Of a DNA stretch of 64,000 bases, positions 9,054 to 17,104 are shown piece by piece. Numbering within the stretch: the first letter of the stretch is position 1; the number at the start of each line of letters is the position of its first letter. Source of the DNA: DATGJX01 sp963830545 (GTDB taxonomy: Bacteria; Vulcanimicrobiota; Vulcanimicrobiia; Vulcanimicrobiales; Vulcanimicrobiaceae); contig CAWHMK010000001.1 in NCBI GenBank assembly GCA_963830545.1, forward strand, positions 1,364,001-1,428,000, given 5' to 3'. Under the pieces are notes generated by a model. The model had not been told where the DNA came from and made no database searches. It saw nothing but the letters and a program-made list of their open reading frames with translations. The translations under genes and the position numbers were made by a program.

Positions 9054-10028
9054 CTAGGGGCGCTTGGGTGCCTCGGGCCGCTGCACGGGCATGCTGTCGA
9101 TTCGGACGGGCGGCAAGCCGACGATGTCGTACGTGCCGGAGGCGACGGAAATGCCCTCTTCCTTAAATCGCTTGAGGATGTCGCGGTACATCGCGTCTTT
9201 GATTTCCCGGATGCCGCGGTCCGGAACGATGAATCGCAGCGCGAGTTCCACCCAGTTGCCGGTCATCCGGTAGTACACGCGCGGCTCGACGCTCGGCGGT
9301 TCCAAATCGTAGACGTGATGGAGGTGTTCACGCGCGGACTCAGTCATCCGTGCGATGGGTTCGGTATGCTTGTGCGCCGCATCGAGTAAAATCTGCTCGG
9401 CGACTTCGTACTTGTCGTTGTACCCGATGCCGATGTGGAATTCTTCCCAGATGAACGGAAAGTCGCGCGAATAGTTGAAGACGGGCTCGTCGAAGATGAC
9501 GCCGTTGGTGACGACCGCGACACGGCCGGTGTACTGGCGCGCGAGGACCCACATTGCGGGATCGGTCTCACTCTCGACGGACGGCGGCTGACCCATTTCC
9601 AGTACCGTGGTTTGAAAGAAATCGAGCGCGATGACTTCACCGCGCACGCCGCCGATGATGACGCGATCGCCTATGCTGAACGTTTTTCCGCGAAGAATCA
9701 CGACGTAGCCCGCAACCGCGATTATGAAGCGCTGGAGCGCGAACGCGATCCCCGCGCCTATTAATCCGCCTACCGTCGCCAAATGCGCGTTGGGGCCAAT
9801 CCAGATCGAAATGAGCGCGACGATGAAGAACGCGGCGGTGAGCAGATTGATCGCCTGATGGCCCCAGAAGCGAAATCGTTCCGCCCAAGAGAACGATCGC
9901 ACGATGCGCAGCAAGTAGTGCAGAGCGTACCGGATGACGACGACCACGGCAATCAAGCCGAGCGTCAACAAGACCTTTTGCGCGTTGGTCTGATTGACGC
10001 CCACGAGCGTCACGTGATCGATCTGCAC
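9054..10028 (-). CDS. MscS-family mechanosensitive ion channel
   Basis: A 324-residue membrane protein. Three predicted transmembrane stretches lie at about residues 20-40, 58-80 and 85-110, the last being the pore helix rich in Gly/Ala (GGLIGAGIAFALQRFI). The MscS beta domain follows: KTFSIGDRVIIGGVRGEVIALDFFQTTV. The C-terminal domain has VEPRVYYRMTGNWVELALRF. It would release solutes on hypo-osmotic shock. The start is GTG at 10028. Its placement inside a glycosyltransferase cluster is unusual; no direct functional link is evident. Confidence 0.88.
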   Translation of the reverse strand: MQIDHVTLVGVNQTNAQKVLLTLGLIAVVVVIRYALHYLLRIVRSFSWAERFRFWGHQAINLLTAAFFIVALISIWIGPNAHLATVGGLIGAGIAFALQRFIIAVAGYVVILRGKTFSIGDRVIIGGVRGEVIALDFFQTTVLEMGQPPSVESETDPAMWVLARQYTGRVAVVTNGVIFDEPVFNYSRDFPFIWEEFHIGIGYNDKYEVAEQILLDAAHKHTEPIARMTESAREHLHHVYDLEPPSVEPRVYYRMTGNWVELALRFIVPDRGIREIKDAMYRDILKRFKEEGISVASGTYDIVGLPPVRIDSMPVQRPEAPKRP

Positions 10029-10041
10029 GAAAGCGTCATTC

Positions 10042-10057
10042 CCCCCTCACGCGGGGG
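10042..10057. other. Stem-loop between a GT9 gene and the MscS gene
   Basis: A five-base C run and a five-base G run are separated by six bases, giving a short GC stem. Read on the minus strand (the direction of transcription) no T tract follows, so it is not a convincing terminator. On the plus strand only three T follow and there is no gene to terminate. It sits just upstream of the MscS start and might affect its translation. Confidence 0.3.
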
Positions 10058-10069
10058 TTTAGCGCGTGA

Positions 10070-11098
10070 CTACCGGGCGCTCAGCAGGGACCGCGCGGCC
10101 GCGGCGATGCGCGGCACGTCCAAATGTTCGATGCACGCATAGTCGGGACACGTTTCCTTGCGTTCGCCTGCCCGGCACGGATACGTCGCGCGAACGACGG
10201 CGGTACGAGGTCCGAGCGGCGCCCAGCGTTCGGGCGTATCGGTTTGGAACGGAAAGATTCCCACTGTGGGTGTGCCCACCGAAGCCGCGACGTGCATCGC
10301 GCCGGTCGTGATACCGACGAAAAGACCCGCGTCGCTCGCCATCGCTCCGAATGCGCCGATGCCGGTCTTGCCCGCAGCGTCTACGAGGTTGTCTCCCAGC
10401 CGGGCATGACGCAAAATATCTGCGTTGATACCTGCATCGGCTTTCGAACCGCTGAGCACCACGCGCATTCCGAATTGCTCGCGCAAGCCGCGCGCAAGTG
10501 CGGCCCATCCGCGCGCCGGCCAAAGGCCGCGGCGCGACGCGATCGCATTCGTCGGATGGAGAACGACGTACGCTCCCTTGTCGAGCCCGAAGACCGCTCG
10601 CAACTCGTCCGCCTGCGCGCGATCGCTGCCGGTCGGCACGAAACGAGGTACGGCATCGCTAACGTCGCACTGCACGGCACGCGCGTAATCCAGCACGATC
10701 TCCGACCAGTGGCTCGTTACGTCGCCGAGCTCGCTGCGCACCGGCACCTGATGCGTGAACCGCCACGAATACAACCTTCGCGCCTGTCCTACGCGGATTG
10801 GAATCGCTGCCCGGTGCGCAACGCGCGCGGTGCGCGAAGTCGCCCAGGTGACGATGCACGCATCGTATTTGCGGGCGCGTAACTCTGCGACGAGTTGCTG
10901 CTCGTCACCACCGTCCTCAACCAGTACGTCGTCTACGTCCGGTACTCGCTCCAGCGTCGCGCGGTGAGCCGCGAGCGTGAGCGCGTCGACTCGCGCATAG
11001 CGCCGGCGCAGCGCGCGCGCCGCAAGCGAGGATATCAGCGAATCGCCGATACCGCCGCCCGCGCAATAGACGAGAGCGTTACCGGCGGCGCCGTCCAC
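10070..11098 (-). CDS. Glycosyltransferase family 9 (heptosyltransferase-like)
   Basis: About 342 residues. The N-terminal half has the Rossmann opening ALVYCAGGGIGDSLISSLAA. The C-terminal half has VVLHPTNAIASRRGLWPA, the donor site VGITTGAMHVAASVGTPTV, and GIFPFQTDTPERWAPLG, all typical of GT9. Two cysteines near the C-terminus (ETCPDYAC) are of unknown role. GTG 11098 is chosen because it precedes the fold directly; it overlaps the end of the GT2 gene by 20 bp. With the other GT9 it probably builds an ADP-heptose-derived core. Confidence 0.85.
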   Translation of the reverse strand: MDGAAGNALVYCAGGGIGDSLISSLAARALRRRYARVDALTLAAHRATLERVPDVDDVLVEDGGDEQQLVAELRARKYDACIVTWATSRTARVAHRAAIPIRVGQARRLYSWRFTHQVPVRSELGDVTSHWSEIVLDYARAVQCDVSDAVPRFVPTGSDRAQADELRAVFGLDKGAYVVLHPTNAIASRRGLWPARGWAALARGLREQFGMRVVLSGSKADAGINADILRHARLGDNLVDAAGKTGIGAFGAMASDAGLFVGITTGAMHVAASVGTPTVGIFPFQTDTPERWAPLGPRTAVVRATYPCRAGERKETCPDYACIEHLDVPRIAAAARSLLSAR

Positions 11099-11969
11099 TG
11101 GGACTCTCGCGAAGCGCGCGCGCGAGTTCGACCGTGTACATTCCGTCGAGAAGTTGCCCACGCGCGAACGTGCGCACGGCGCCGGGCAGCGTTTCGTCCG
11201 TTGCCGTCCCCGCGAACCAGGGCAGGAGCGGTTCGAACGCTTTGGCGCGCAGCAGATTTGCGGCATGCGCTCCGGTAGCGGATTTTACACGCGGACTCGC
11301 GTTCTTCTCGAGGAACCGCACCGCCATGCGAGCCTTTTCCACGGTTTTGCGCAACTCGGAATCCAACGTCACGTCGCGCGGCGGTTTGACGTGCCAGATA
11401 TACGCGTCCCACGCGAACTTCGCGAACATACCGTGCTCGCGCAGGCGTACGCCCAGTTCGGTGTCTTCCCAGCCGTAGAGATCGAATTGTTCGTCGAAGC
11501 CGCCGACTGCATCGATAGCAATTTTGGGAACCGACACGTTGCACGTGCAAAAGAACGCGCGGGAATAATTGAGAAGCGTGGGCTTGGGACGCACCGCATA
11601 ACCCGGCACGTTGACGATCGGACCGCTCACGACGAAGTTGCTGAGCGCATGCGCGGCATCATGCGCCGCAAGGAAACCGGGCGGCGCGAACACGTCGTCG
11701 TCGCAAAAGAGAATCAGATGCCCTTGCGAGAGGGCAATGCCGCGGTTGCGCGCCGCGCCCCGATTGGGCTGCTCTTCATATACGTACGACACGGGAAAGG
11801 ACTGCCGCGCGCGCGCGCTGTCGACGACCTGCGGCGTTCCGTCGGTCGAGCCGTTGTCCACGACGACGACCTCGAATGACGGTGCGCCGATTTGCTTTCC
11901 GAACGAATCGAGCGCGCGTTCCAAATACGCGGCGCGGTCCTTGGTGGCGATGACGACCGAAAGACGCAT
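11079..11969 (-). CDS. Glycosyltransferase family 2
   Basis: A 296-residue GT2 enzyme starting LSVVIATKDRAAYLERAL, with VVDNGSTDGTPQVV, a DDD metal motif (LFCDDDVFAPP), NRGAARNRGIALS, and an acceptor motif DLYGWEDTELGVRLREHG. Its closest relative in the window is the GT2 at 8124-9035. It follows the LpxB-like gene after 9 bp and overlaps the next GT9 gene. Expected at the cytoplasmic face of the inner membrane in LPS assembly. Confidence 0.88.
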   Translation of the reverse strand: MRLSVVIATKDRAAYLERALDSFGKQIGAPSFEVVVVDNGSTDGTPQVVDSARARQSFPVSYVYEEQPNRGAARNRGIALSQGHLILFCDDDVFAPPGFLAAHDAAHALSNFVVSGPIVNVPGYAVRPKPTLLNYSRAFFCTCNVSVPKIAIDAVGGFDEQFDLYGWEDTELGVRLREHGMFAKFAWDAYIWHVKPPRDVTLDSELRKTVEKARMAVRFLEKNASPRVKSATGAHAANLLRAKAFEPLLPWFAGTATDETLPGAVRTFARGQLLDGMYTVELARALRESPSGRRRR

Positions 11970-11978
11970 GTTCGCTGT

Positions 11979-13196
11979 TTATCCCCGATGCAGCGCGAGC
12001 AGGTTTTCCGCGATGCGCGCGGCAGCGCCGACGTGTTCGCGATACAGCGCAGCCAAAGCCTGCGAAGACTCCTCGAGCCACACGGGATCGCCCAAGCGTT
12101 CCTGCGTCTCTCGCGCGACGCGCCCCGGCGTTAGCGTGCCGTGCAGTTCGCAAATCAACATTTTCCCGGCGTCCATATTCGGCTGCGTGTGAAAAGGAAA
12201 GCGCCGCGCGTACGCTACCACCATCGCGCGTTTTGCCGGAATGCCGACCAGCGGAATGCGGTCCAGGTAGGTCATCGGTCCATTGATGGTCACGAGCTCG
12301 GGCGCATTTGCCGGGCTGCACGAGATCGCCGGCGTGCCCAGAGCCGCCAGTTCTATCGTCTTGGTGCCGGGAATGGTCACCGCGATACGAGCAGCGCGCG
12401 CGGCCGCAAGCGCGTTGCGCACGATGGGAAAACCTGCGCGGCCGTCTGAGGACGTGAGATATGCCGCTGCGCCAGTCTCTACGACCGTACCGCGCTGCGC
12501 GAAAACTCGCGGGTCGCCGCCGGCTTCGAGCGCCGCGCGCACGGAATGCAGCTGCGTAAAAGGCGAGATGCCGAACGCGATCGGGAGCGATGGATCGTCG
12601 GCGCGCAGTCGCAGCGCCGCAGTAAAGAAAAACGGAATGAGCTGTTCGACTTCGTAGCGGCGCGAGCCGGGCATAAACAGCACACCGCCTTGCGGCGTTC
12701 CCTCTTCGGGAGCCGCTTGCGCTTGGGCAAGCGCGCCGTCTATGGCGAGATTTCCGGCCACGACGATCCGTTCGCGTGAGATGCCGCACGACTCGAGCTG
12801 CTGCGCGTTGGCAGCATCGACCGCAAACGCGACGGCGGTCTGGCGGGCATACTTTGCGCGCGAGAATTTGTATGCGGCGAGCGCGCCGCCGAAACGTTTG
12901 TGCAGCCTCGCCGCGTGCATCAAGTCGCCGCCCAGATACAGAACGGCGTCGACGCCTTCCGGCATACCGTCGACGCGCGCGCCGAACGCCACTTTGAGAT
13001 AGGTTTTCGGGTCGTACGCGTGCGCCGCCGGGAACAACTCGCGAACCACGCCGGCCTCGCGGCCGGTTGCGTAGTCGTCCGGTACGAAAAAAACGTGCAC
13101 GTCGCTTTGCGGAGCCCGGCGGTAGAGTTCGTGCAGGAACGGGCGCAGCCAGCCGGCGGTCTCGCCCGGACCGTTACACGTGACGGCGAGGCGCAT
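11979..13196 (-). CDS. LpxB-like (lipid-A-disaccharide synthase related) glycosyltransferase
   Basis: About 405 residues in a two-Rossmann GT-B layout. The N-terminus MRLAVTCNGPGETAGWLRPF and the later FMPGSRRYEVEQLIPFF and VTIPGTKTIELAALGTPAI resemble the LpxB/GT19 group, where lipid A disaccharide is formed from UDP-diacylglucosamine and lipid X. The match is partial: canonical LpxB has a longer membrane-binding N-terminal region, and no other lpx gene is present here. It may be a related transferase rather than true LpxB. The ATG at 13196 overlaps the hldC stop (TGATG). Confidence 0.65.
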   Translation of the reverse strand: MRLAVTCNGPGETAGWLRPFLHELYRRAPQSDVHVFFVPDDYATGREAGVVRELFPAAHAYDPKTYLKVAFGARVDGMPEGVDAVLYLGGDLMHAARLHKRFGGALAAYKFSRAKYARQTAVAFAVDAANAQQLESCGISRERIVVAGNLAIDGALAQAQAAPEEGTPQGGVLFMPGSRRYEVEQLIPFFFTAALRLRADDPSLPIAFGISPFTQLHSVRAALEAGGDPRVFAQRGTVVETGAAAYLTSSDGRAGFPIVRNALAAARAARIAVTIPGTKTIELAALGTPAISCSPANAPELVTINGPMTYLDRIPLVGIPAKRAMVVAYARRFPFHTQPNMDAGKMLICELHGTLTPGRVARETQERLGDPVWLEESSQALAALYREHVGAAARIAENLLALHRG

Positions 13197-13693
13197 CAGC
13201 GATACCGCTGCACTATGCGGGCGATCGTGTCGGTCGTACTCGCGCCCGGCACGTGCGGCGCGAGCCGTATTTCGCCGCCGTTGCGCAGTACGACGCTGCG
13301 TTCGGGCAGCTCGTCCTCGCGATATTGCGCGCTCTTGACGTGCACGTCCGGATGCAGCCGATCCAGAATGGTCTCCGGCGTGCGCTCTTCGAAACCGACG
13401 ACCGCGTCGACGCTGCGCAGCGCGCACAGCACGCGGGCGCGCTCTTCGAACGGAACGATTGGGCGATTTTCGCCTTTTATTCGCCTCACCGACGCGTCGG
13501 AATTCAGTCCGACGATGAGCGCGTCGCCTTGCTCGCGCGCCCACGCCAAATAGGTAACGTGTCCGGCATGCAGCACGTCGAAGCAGCCGTTTGTGAAAAC
13601 CACGCGCTGATTCTGCGCGCGCAGCGCTTCACGCCATGCGGCTGCATCGTCCGGCGAAAGCAATCGGCCGAAAAGCGCCTCAGCGCGTTCCAT
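13196..13693 (-). CDS. hldC: D-glycero-beta-D-manno-heptose 1-phosphate adenylyltransferase
   Basis: A 165-residue cytidylyltransferase-fold enzyme that makes ADP-heptose from heptose 1-phosphate and ATP. The signature is VVFTNGCFDVLHAGHVTYLA with the HxGH active site, followed by LIVGLNSDASVRRIKG, PIVPFEERARVL and DVHVKSAQY. In enterobacteria this is the C-terminal half of HldE; here it is a separate gene overlapping the kinase gene by 14 bp. ATG 13693 puts about 27 residues ahead of the nucleotide-binding motif, normal for the family. Confidence 0.92.
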   Translation of the reverse strand: MERAEALFGRLLSPDDAAAWREALRAQNQRVVFTNGCFDVLHAGHVTYLAWAREQGDALIVGLNSDASVRRIKGENRPIVPFEERARVLCALRSVDAVVGFEERTPETILDRLHPDVHVKSAQYREDELPERSVVLRNGGEIRLAPHVPGASTTDTIARIVQRYR

Positions 13694-14661
13694 GATCGAC
13701 CAGTGCGAGAATTTCGTCCGCCGATGCGGTCGCGGTTCCCAATTTTTCGACCACCGCACCCGCTGCGTAATTTGCGAGCTGCATCGCAAGTTCGATCGGT
13801 GCGCCTGCGGCGAGCGCGAGCGAGAGCACGGCAATGACGGTGTCGCCCGCACCGCTCACGTCGAATACGGTGCGCGCCACGGAGGGAATGTGCAGCCGCT
13901 CGCCGTCGTTTCCGAAAAGCGACATGCCGTGTTCGCCGCGCGTAATCACCACGTAGCGGCATTCGAGCGCTTTGAGCAGCGCCGCGCCGGCGCGTTCGAG
14001 CGAATCATCGTCGTCTATCGGAAAGCCCGCGGCTTGCGCCGCTTCGTGCACGTTCGGCGCCACGCACGTCACGCCGCGAAAGAGGTGCAGGTTCTGCGGC
14101 TTGGGATCCGCCAGCACGATCGCGCAGGTCAGTGCGGCTTCGACGATCCGGCGCGAAAAGAGTCCCTTTGCGTAGTCGCTCAGCACGACGGCGTCCGCCC
14201 GGCCCGCATATGCGCGCACGAGCCTCCGCCAAGCGCGCACTTTCTTCATCCGGGAGCGGCGCGGTCGACTCCCAATCCGCACGCACGACCTGCTGGTTGT
14301 GCGCTACGACGCGCGTCTTGCGCGTGGTCGGACGGTCCTCGACGCGAATCAACCCGTCCGACGCGATGCCCTCCGTCGCCAAAATGTCCGCAACGTAATG
14401 CGCGAACGCGTCCGAACCGATCGCTGCTGCGAACGTCACGTTCGCCTCTAGAGCACGCAGATTGTTGGCAACGTTTCCGGCCCCCCCGAGCGTGAACGAA
14501 TGATCGCTGACGCGGACGACCGGCACGGGCGCCTCCGGCGAAATGCGCGTAACCGATCCCCAAATCCATTCGTCGATCATCACGTCGCCGACGACGAGCA
14601 AACGGCGATCGCGCATGCGCTCGAAGAGCGCGCGAGCATGGGGCGGCGCCAGCGTCTGCAC
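13680..14661 (-). CDS. hldA: D-glycero-beta-D-manno-heptose-7-phosphate kinase (interrupted by a frameshift)
   Basis: A ribokinase/PfkB-family kinase that phosphorylates heptose 7-phosphate at C1. The N-terminal part (LLVVGDVMIDEWIWGSV, SFTLGGAGNVANNLRAL) is in one frame and the rest (AVVLSDYAKGLF, ADPKPQN, and the anion-hole motif FDVSGAGDTVIAVL) in another. Removing one base near 14223-14224 joins them into about 326 residues with LAELVRAYAGRADAVVLSDY at the junction. Everything else is intact, so a sequencing insertion is more likely than a pseudogene. It is flanked by gmhA and hldC, giving three of the four steps to ADP-heptose. Confidence 0.88.
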
Positions 14662-14665
14662 GGTA

Positions 14666-15259
14666 TTATGTCTCGAACAGAAGCCGCTGTTCGACGAGAT
14701 CGCAAACGATGTGCGCCATCGTTTGGTGGACCTCTTGCACGATCGCGGAGTAGCCGTGGGGTCCCATCAGCACCAGGTCGGCAACTTGCGCCACTTTACC
14801 GCCTCCGTTGCCCGTAAATGCGACGCTGACGGCTTCGCGGCGTTTGGCTTCTTCCAGCGCGAGCACGATATTCTTCGAACCGCCGCTGGTTGTGAGGCCG
14901 ATCACGACGTCGCCCGGCTGCACGAACGCTTCGATTTGCCGCCGGAATACTTCGTCGTATCCGAAATCGTTGCCGATGGCCGTAAGAGCCGAGGTATTGA
15001 CGGAAAGCGCCTCGCTGTACAAACCCGGCCTTTCGCGCAGAAAACGCCCGCTCAGCTCCGCAGCCATGTGCTGCGCCTCTGCGGCGCTGCCGCCGTTGCC
15101 CATCCACAGAATCTTGTTGCCGCGCCGCAGCGCTTTTACCATGACGTCGGAGATGGCTTCGCATTGCGTGCGGTAATGCGGCGCGTCATAGATGCCGCGG
15201 CGATCCGCGAGCAGCTCGTCAAACCCGCGCTTGCCCTTGACGTCTACGGTTCGATCCAA
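14666..15259 (-). CDS. gmhA: Sedoheptulose-7-phosphate isomerase
   Basis: About 197 residues of the SIS-fold family, converting sedoheptulose 7-phosphate to heptose 7-phosphate, the first committed step to ADP-heptose. Motifs: MGNGGSAAEAQHMAAELSGRF, VIGLTTSGGSKNI, and the C-terminal VQEVHQTMAHIVCDLVE with the catalytic Glu/His. The start is inferred as TTG at 15259, preceded by AGGAG five bases upstream; it overlaps the end of accB by 16 bp. No ATG or GTG fits. Confidence 0.93.
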   Translation of the reverse strand: MDRTVDVKGKRGFDELLADRRGIYDAPHYRTQCEAISDVMVKALRRGNKILWMGNGGSAAEAQHMAAELSGRFLRERPGLYSEALSVNTSALTAIGNDFGYDEVFRRQIEAFVQPGDVVIGLTTSGGSKNIVLALEEAKRREAVSVAFTGNGGGKVAQVADLVLMGPHGYSAIVQEVHQTMAHIVCDLVEQRLLFET

Positions 15260-15693
15260 AACAGCTCCTGACCCAGCGAGACCAGCTCCCCGTTCTCCGG
15301 GATGATTCGCGTTACGACGCCCGCGTGGTCGCTGATGATTTCGTTGAACAGCTTCATCGCTTCCAAAATACACAGCACTTGACCGGCTTCGACGCGGTCG
15401 CCGACTTTCGCATACGGTTCGGCGTCCGGCGAGGGCGAGCGGTAGAACACGCCGACGAGCGGCGCAGTGACCTTCTTAGCATTCGCGGACGCGGCCGGAA
15501 GCGAAACGTTCTGGCCCGCGGGCTGAGCGTCTGCGGACGTGCCCGCCGCCGCGGCACCCGCAGGGAGTACGGTAATCCCGGCTTCCCGGCGCACCAACTC
15601 GAAAACTTTGTCGCCCACCTTCACCTTGAGCGCGTCCAGGTCGTGCTCGTGCATGATCTCCAGCAGGTCTTTGAGGGTCTTGTGCTCGTCCAT
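15244..15693 (-). CDS. accB: Biotin carboxyl carrier protein of acetyl-CoA carboxylase
   Basis: A 149-residue BCCP carrying the carboxyl group in fatty-acid synthesis. The C-terminal biotinyl domain has the attachment motif LEAMKL (Lys biotinylated) and the thumb region PLVGVFYRSPSPDAEPY. An Ala/Gly/Pro-rich linker (about residues 45-75) joins it to a helical N-terminus. ATG 15693 follows AGGGAG nine bases upstream. The usual partner accC (biotin carboxylase) is not adjacent; gmhA follows instead, so accB is an orphan here. Confidence 0.93.
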   Translation of the reverse strand: MDEHKTLKDLLEIMHEHDLDALKVKVGDKVFELVRREAGITVLPAGAAAAGTSADAQPAGQNVSLPAASANAKKVTAPLVGVFYRSPSPDAEPYAKVGDRVEAGQVLCILEAMKLFNEIISDHAGVVTRIIPENGELVSLGQELFWIEP

Positions 15694-15797
15694 TTAAAGA
15701 CGCTCCCTAAGCGGAGCCTGTCCCGAGCGAAGTCGAAGAGCGCCTCCCGTCGAAGACGGGGCCCCCGAGGGCGCCGCGAGGTTCGGCGTTTTGGCGG
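15694..15797. other. accB leader with a hairpin and a possible dispersed repeat
   Basis: The 104-bp gap between hisS and accB holds a perfect 6-bp inverted repeat with a GAA loop at 15746-15760 (CCCGTC and GACGGG) and a stretch around 15715-15740 (GCCTGTCCCGAGCGAAGTCG) reminiscent of short intergenic repeats seen in other genomes. No second copy is present in this window. A 35-codon frame spans the gap on the minus strand but has no feature supporting it as a gene. Confidence 0.35.
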
Positions 15798-17078
15798 TCA
15801 TGGTTTCACCATTTCCACAAGGTGCGGCACGAGGTCTTTTCCAAGCGGCACCCGTGCGTCGGTGCGCTCCTGCAGATGGCGCAGAACGGCTTGGCCCTGC
15901 TGCAATTCCTCCGTTCCCACGATCAGCGCGTACCGCGCATTGTTGCGGTCGGCGGTTTTCAATTGCGCCAGCAGTTTGCGATCTTCGAAGTCCATGAAAA
16001 TCGGAACCTCCAGCGCGTAGCGCAGGAGCGCCGCCAAGATTACCAGCACCCCGCGCGCTTGGGCGCCGAGCGCAATAACCTGAATGCCGGTTCGTTCGAA
16101 TTCCGCGGATGCGCCCGCGGCTTGAATCGTCATCAGCAGGCGCTCCAAACCCAGCGCGAAGCCGACCGCAGGCACGTGCGGTCCGCCGAGCGATTCGATC
16201 AAATCGTCGTAACGGCCGCCCGCGCAGACCGTGCTCTGCGCTCCGAGCGCATCCGAAACGAATTCGAACACGGTGCGAGTGTAGTAGTCGAGTCCGCGAA
16301 CGATGCGCGGATTGACTTCGTACGGAATGCCGAGTTGCGTGAGATACCGTTTGACCGCATCGAAATGCTCGCGGCACTCCTCGCACAGATGGTCTTCGAA
16401 CTTCGGGGCGGCGTCGAGTAGCGCTTGGTCTTGCGGCGCCTTGCTGTCGAGAAGGCGCAACGGATTGCGCTCGAGCCGGCGCTGCGAATCCTCGCTCAAA
16501 CTCTGCACGTGCGGACGGAAATGCGCGAGCAGCGCCTCTCGGTACCGGGGACGGCACGTCTCGTCGCCTATCGAATTTACATAAAGAAGCGGTGAAAGAC
16601 CGTACGATCGAAACAGGTGCATGCCCATCGAGATGACTTCGGCGTCCGCTTCCGGGCCTTTGAAACCGGTACATTCGATGCCGAATTGATGCGATTGCCG
16701 GTAGCGCCCCGCTTGCGGACGCTCGTAACGAAATATCGGGCCGATGTAATACAACCGCTGCGGCCCTTCGTTGAAAAGATTGTTTTGCAGCGCTGCGCGC
16801 ATGACGGGCGCGGTCCATTCGGGACGCAGCGTGATCGACCGACCGCCCTTGTCCTCGAACGTGTACATCTCTTTCTCGACGATGTCGGTTGCTTCGCCCA
16901 CGCCGCGCACGAACAAATCCGTCGACTCGAACAGCGGTGTGCGAATTTCGCCGTAGCCGTAGCGCCGCGAGAGCACGTGGATGCGCGATTCCAATTCTTG
17001 CCAGCGGCCGGTAAGGGGCGGCAGCAGGTCTTGCGTTCCGCGCGGAGCGGCGATCTTCGAGGACATGGCGAGGGTCAT
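15798..17078 (-). CDS. hisS: Histidyl-tRNA synthetase
   Basis: About 426 residues, a class II synthetase. Landmarks: APRGTQDLLPP at the N-terminus, motif 2 around RYERPQAGRYRQSHQFGIE, the histidine A motif RGLDYYTRTVFEF, AGGRYDDLIESLGG, motif 3 PAVGFALGLERLL, and a C-terminal anticodon-binding domain. ATG 17078 is used; ATG 17066 is an alternative and neither has a clear Shine-Dalgarno. The gene is divergent from the phosphoesterase at 17105, leaving about 26 bp for both promoters. Confidence 0.96.
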   Translation of the reverse strand: MTLAMSSKIAAPRGTQDLLPPLTGRWQELESRIHVLSRRYGYGEIRTPLFESTDLFVRGVGEATDIVEKEMYTFEDKGGRSITLRPEWTAPVMRAALQNNLFNEGPQRLYYIGPIFRYERPQAGRYRQSHQFGIECTGFKGPEADAEVISMGMHLFRSYGLSPLLYVNSIGDETCRPRYREALLAHFRPHVQSLSEDSQRRLERNPLRLLDSKAPQDQALLDAAPKFEDHLCEECREHFDAVKRYLTQLGIPYEVNPRIVRGLDYYTRTVFEFVSDALGAQSTVCAGGRYDDLIESLGGPHVPAVGFALGLERLLMTIQAAGASAEFERTGIQVIALGAQARGVLVILAALLRYALEVPIFMDFEDRKLLAQLKTADRNNARYALIVGTEELQQGQAVLRHLQERTDARVPLGKDLVPHLVEMVKP

Positions 17079-17104
17079 TAGCCGATGGGGCGGTATGCTA
17101 CTGC

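Noticed and set aside
8286..9389. 367-codon plus-strand ORF
   Set aside because: Antisense to a GT2 and the MscS gene, both solid.
10042..10057. Terminator between GT9 and MscS genes
   Set aside because: The stem has no T tract in the direction of transcription.
12283..12657. Small plus-strand ORFs inside the LPS cluster
   Set aside because: All overlap strong minus-strand genes and show only Arg/Ala-rich shadow translations.
15694..15801. 35-codon ORF after hisS
   Set aside because: Low complexity, second half formed by the repeat-like sequence, no independent support.
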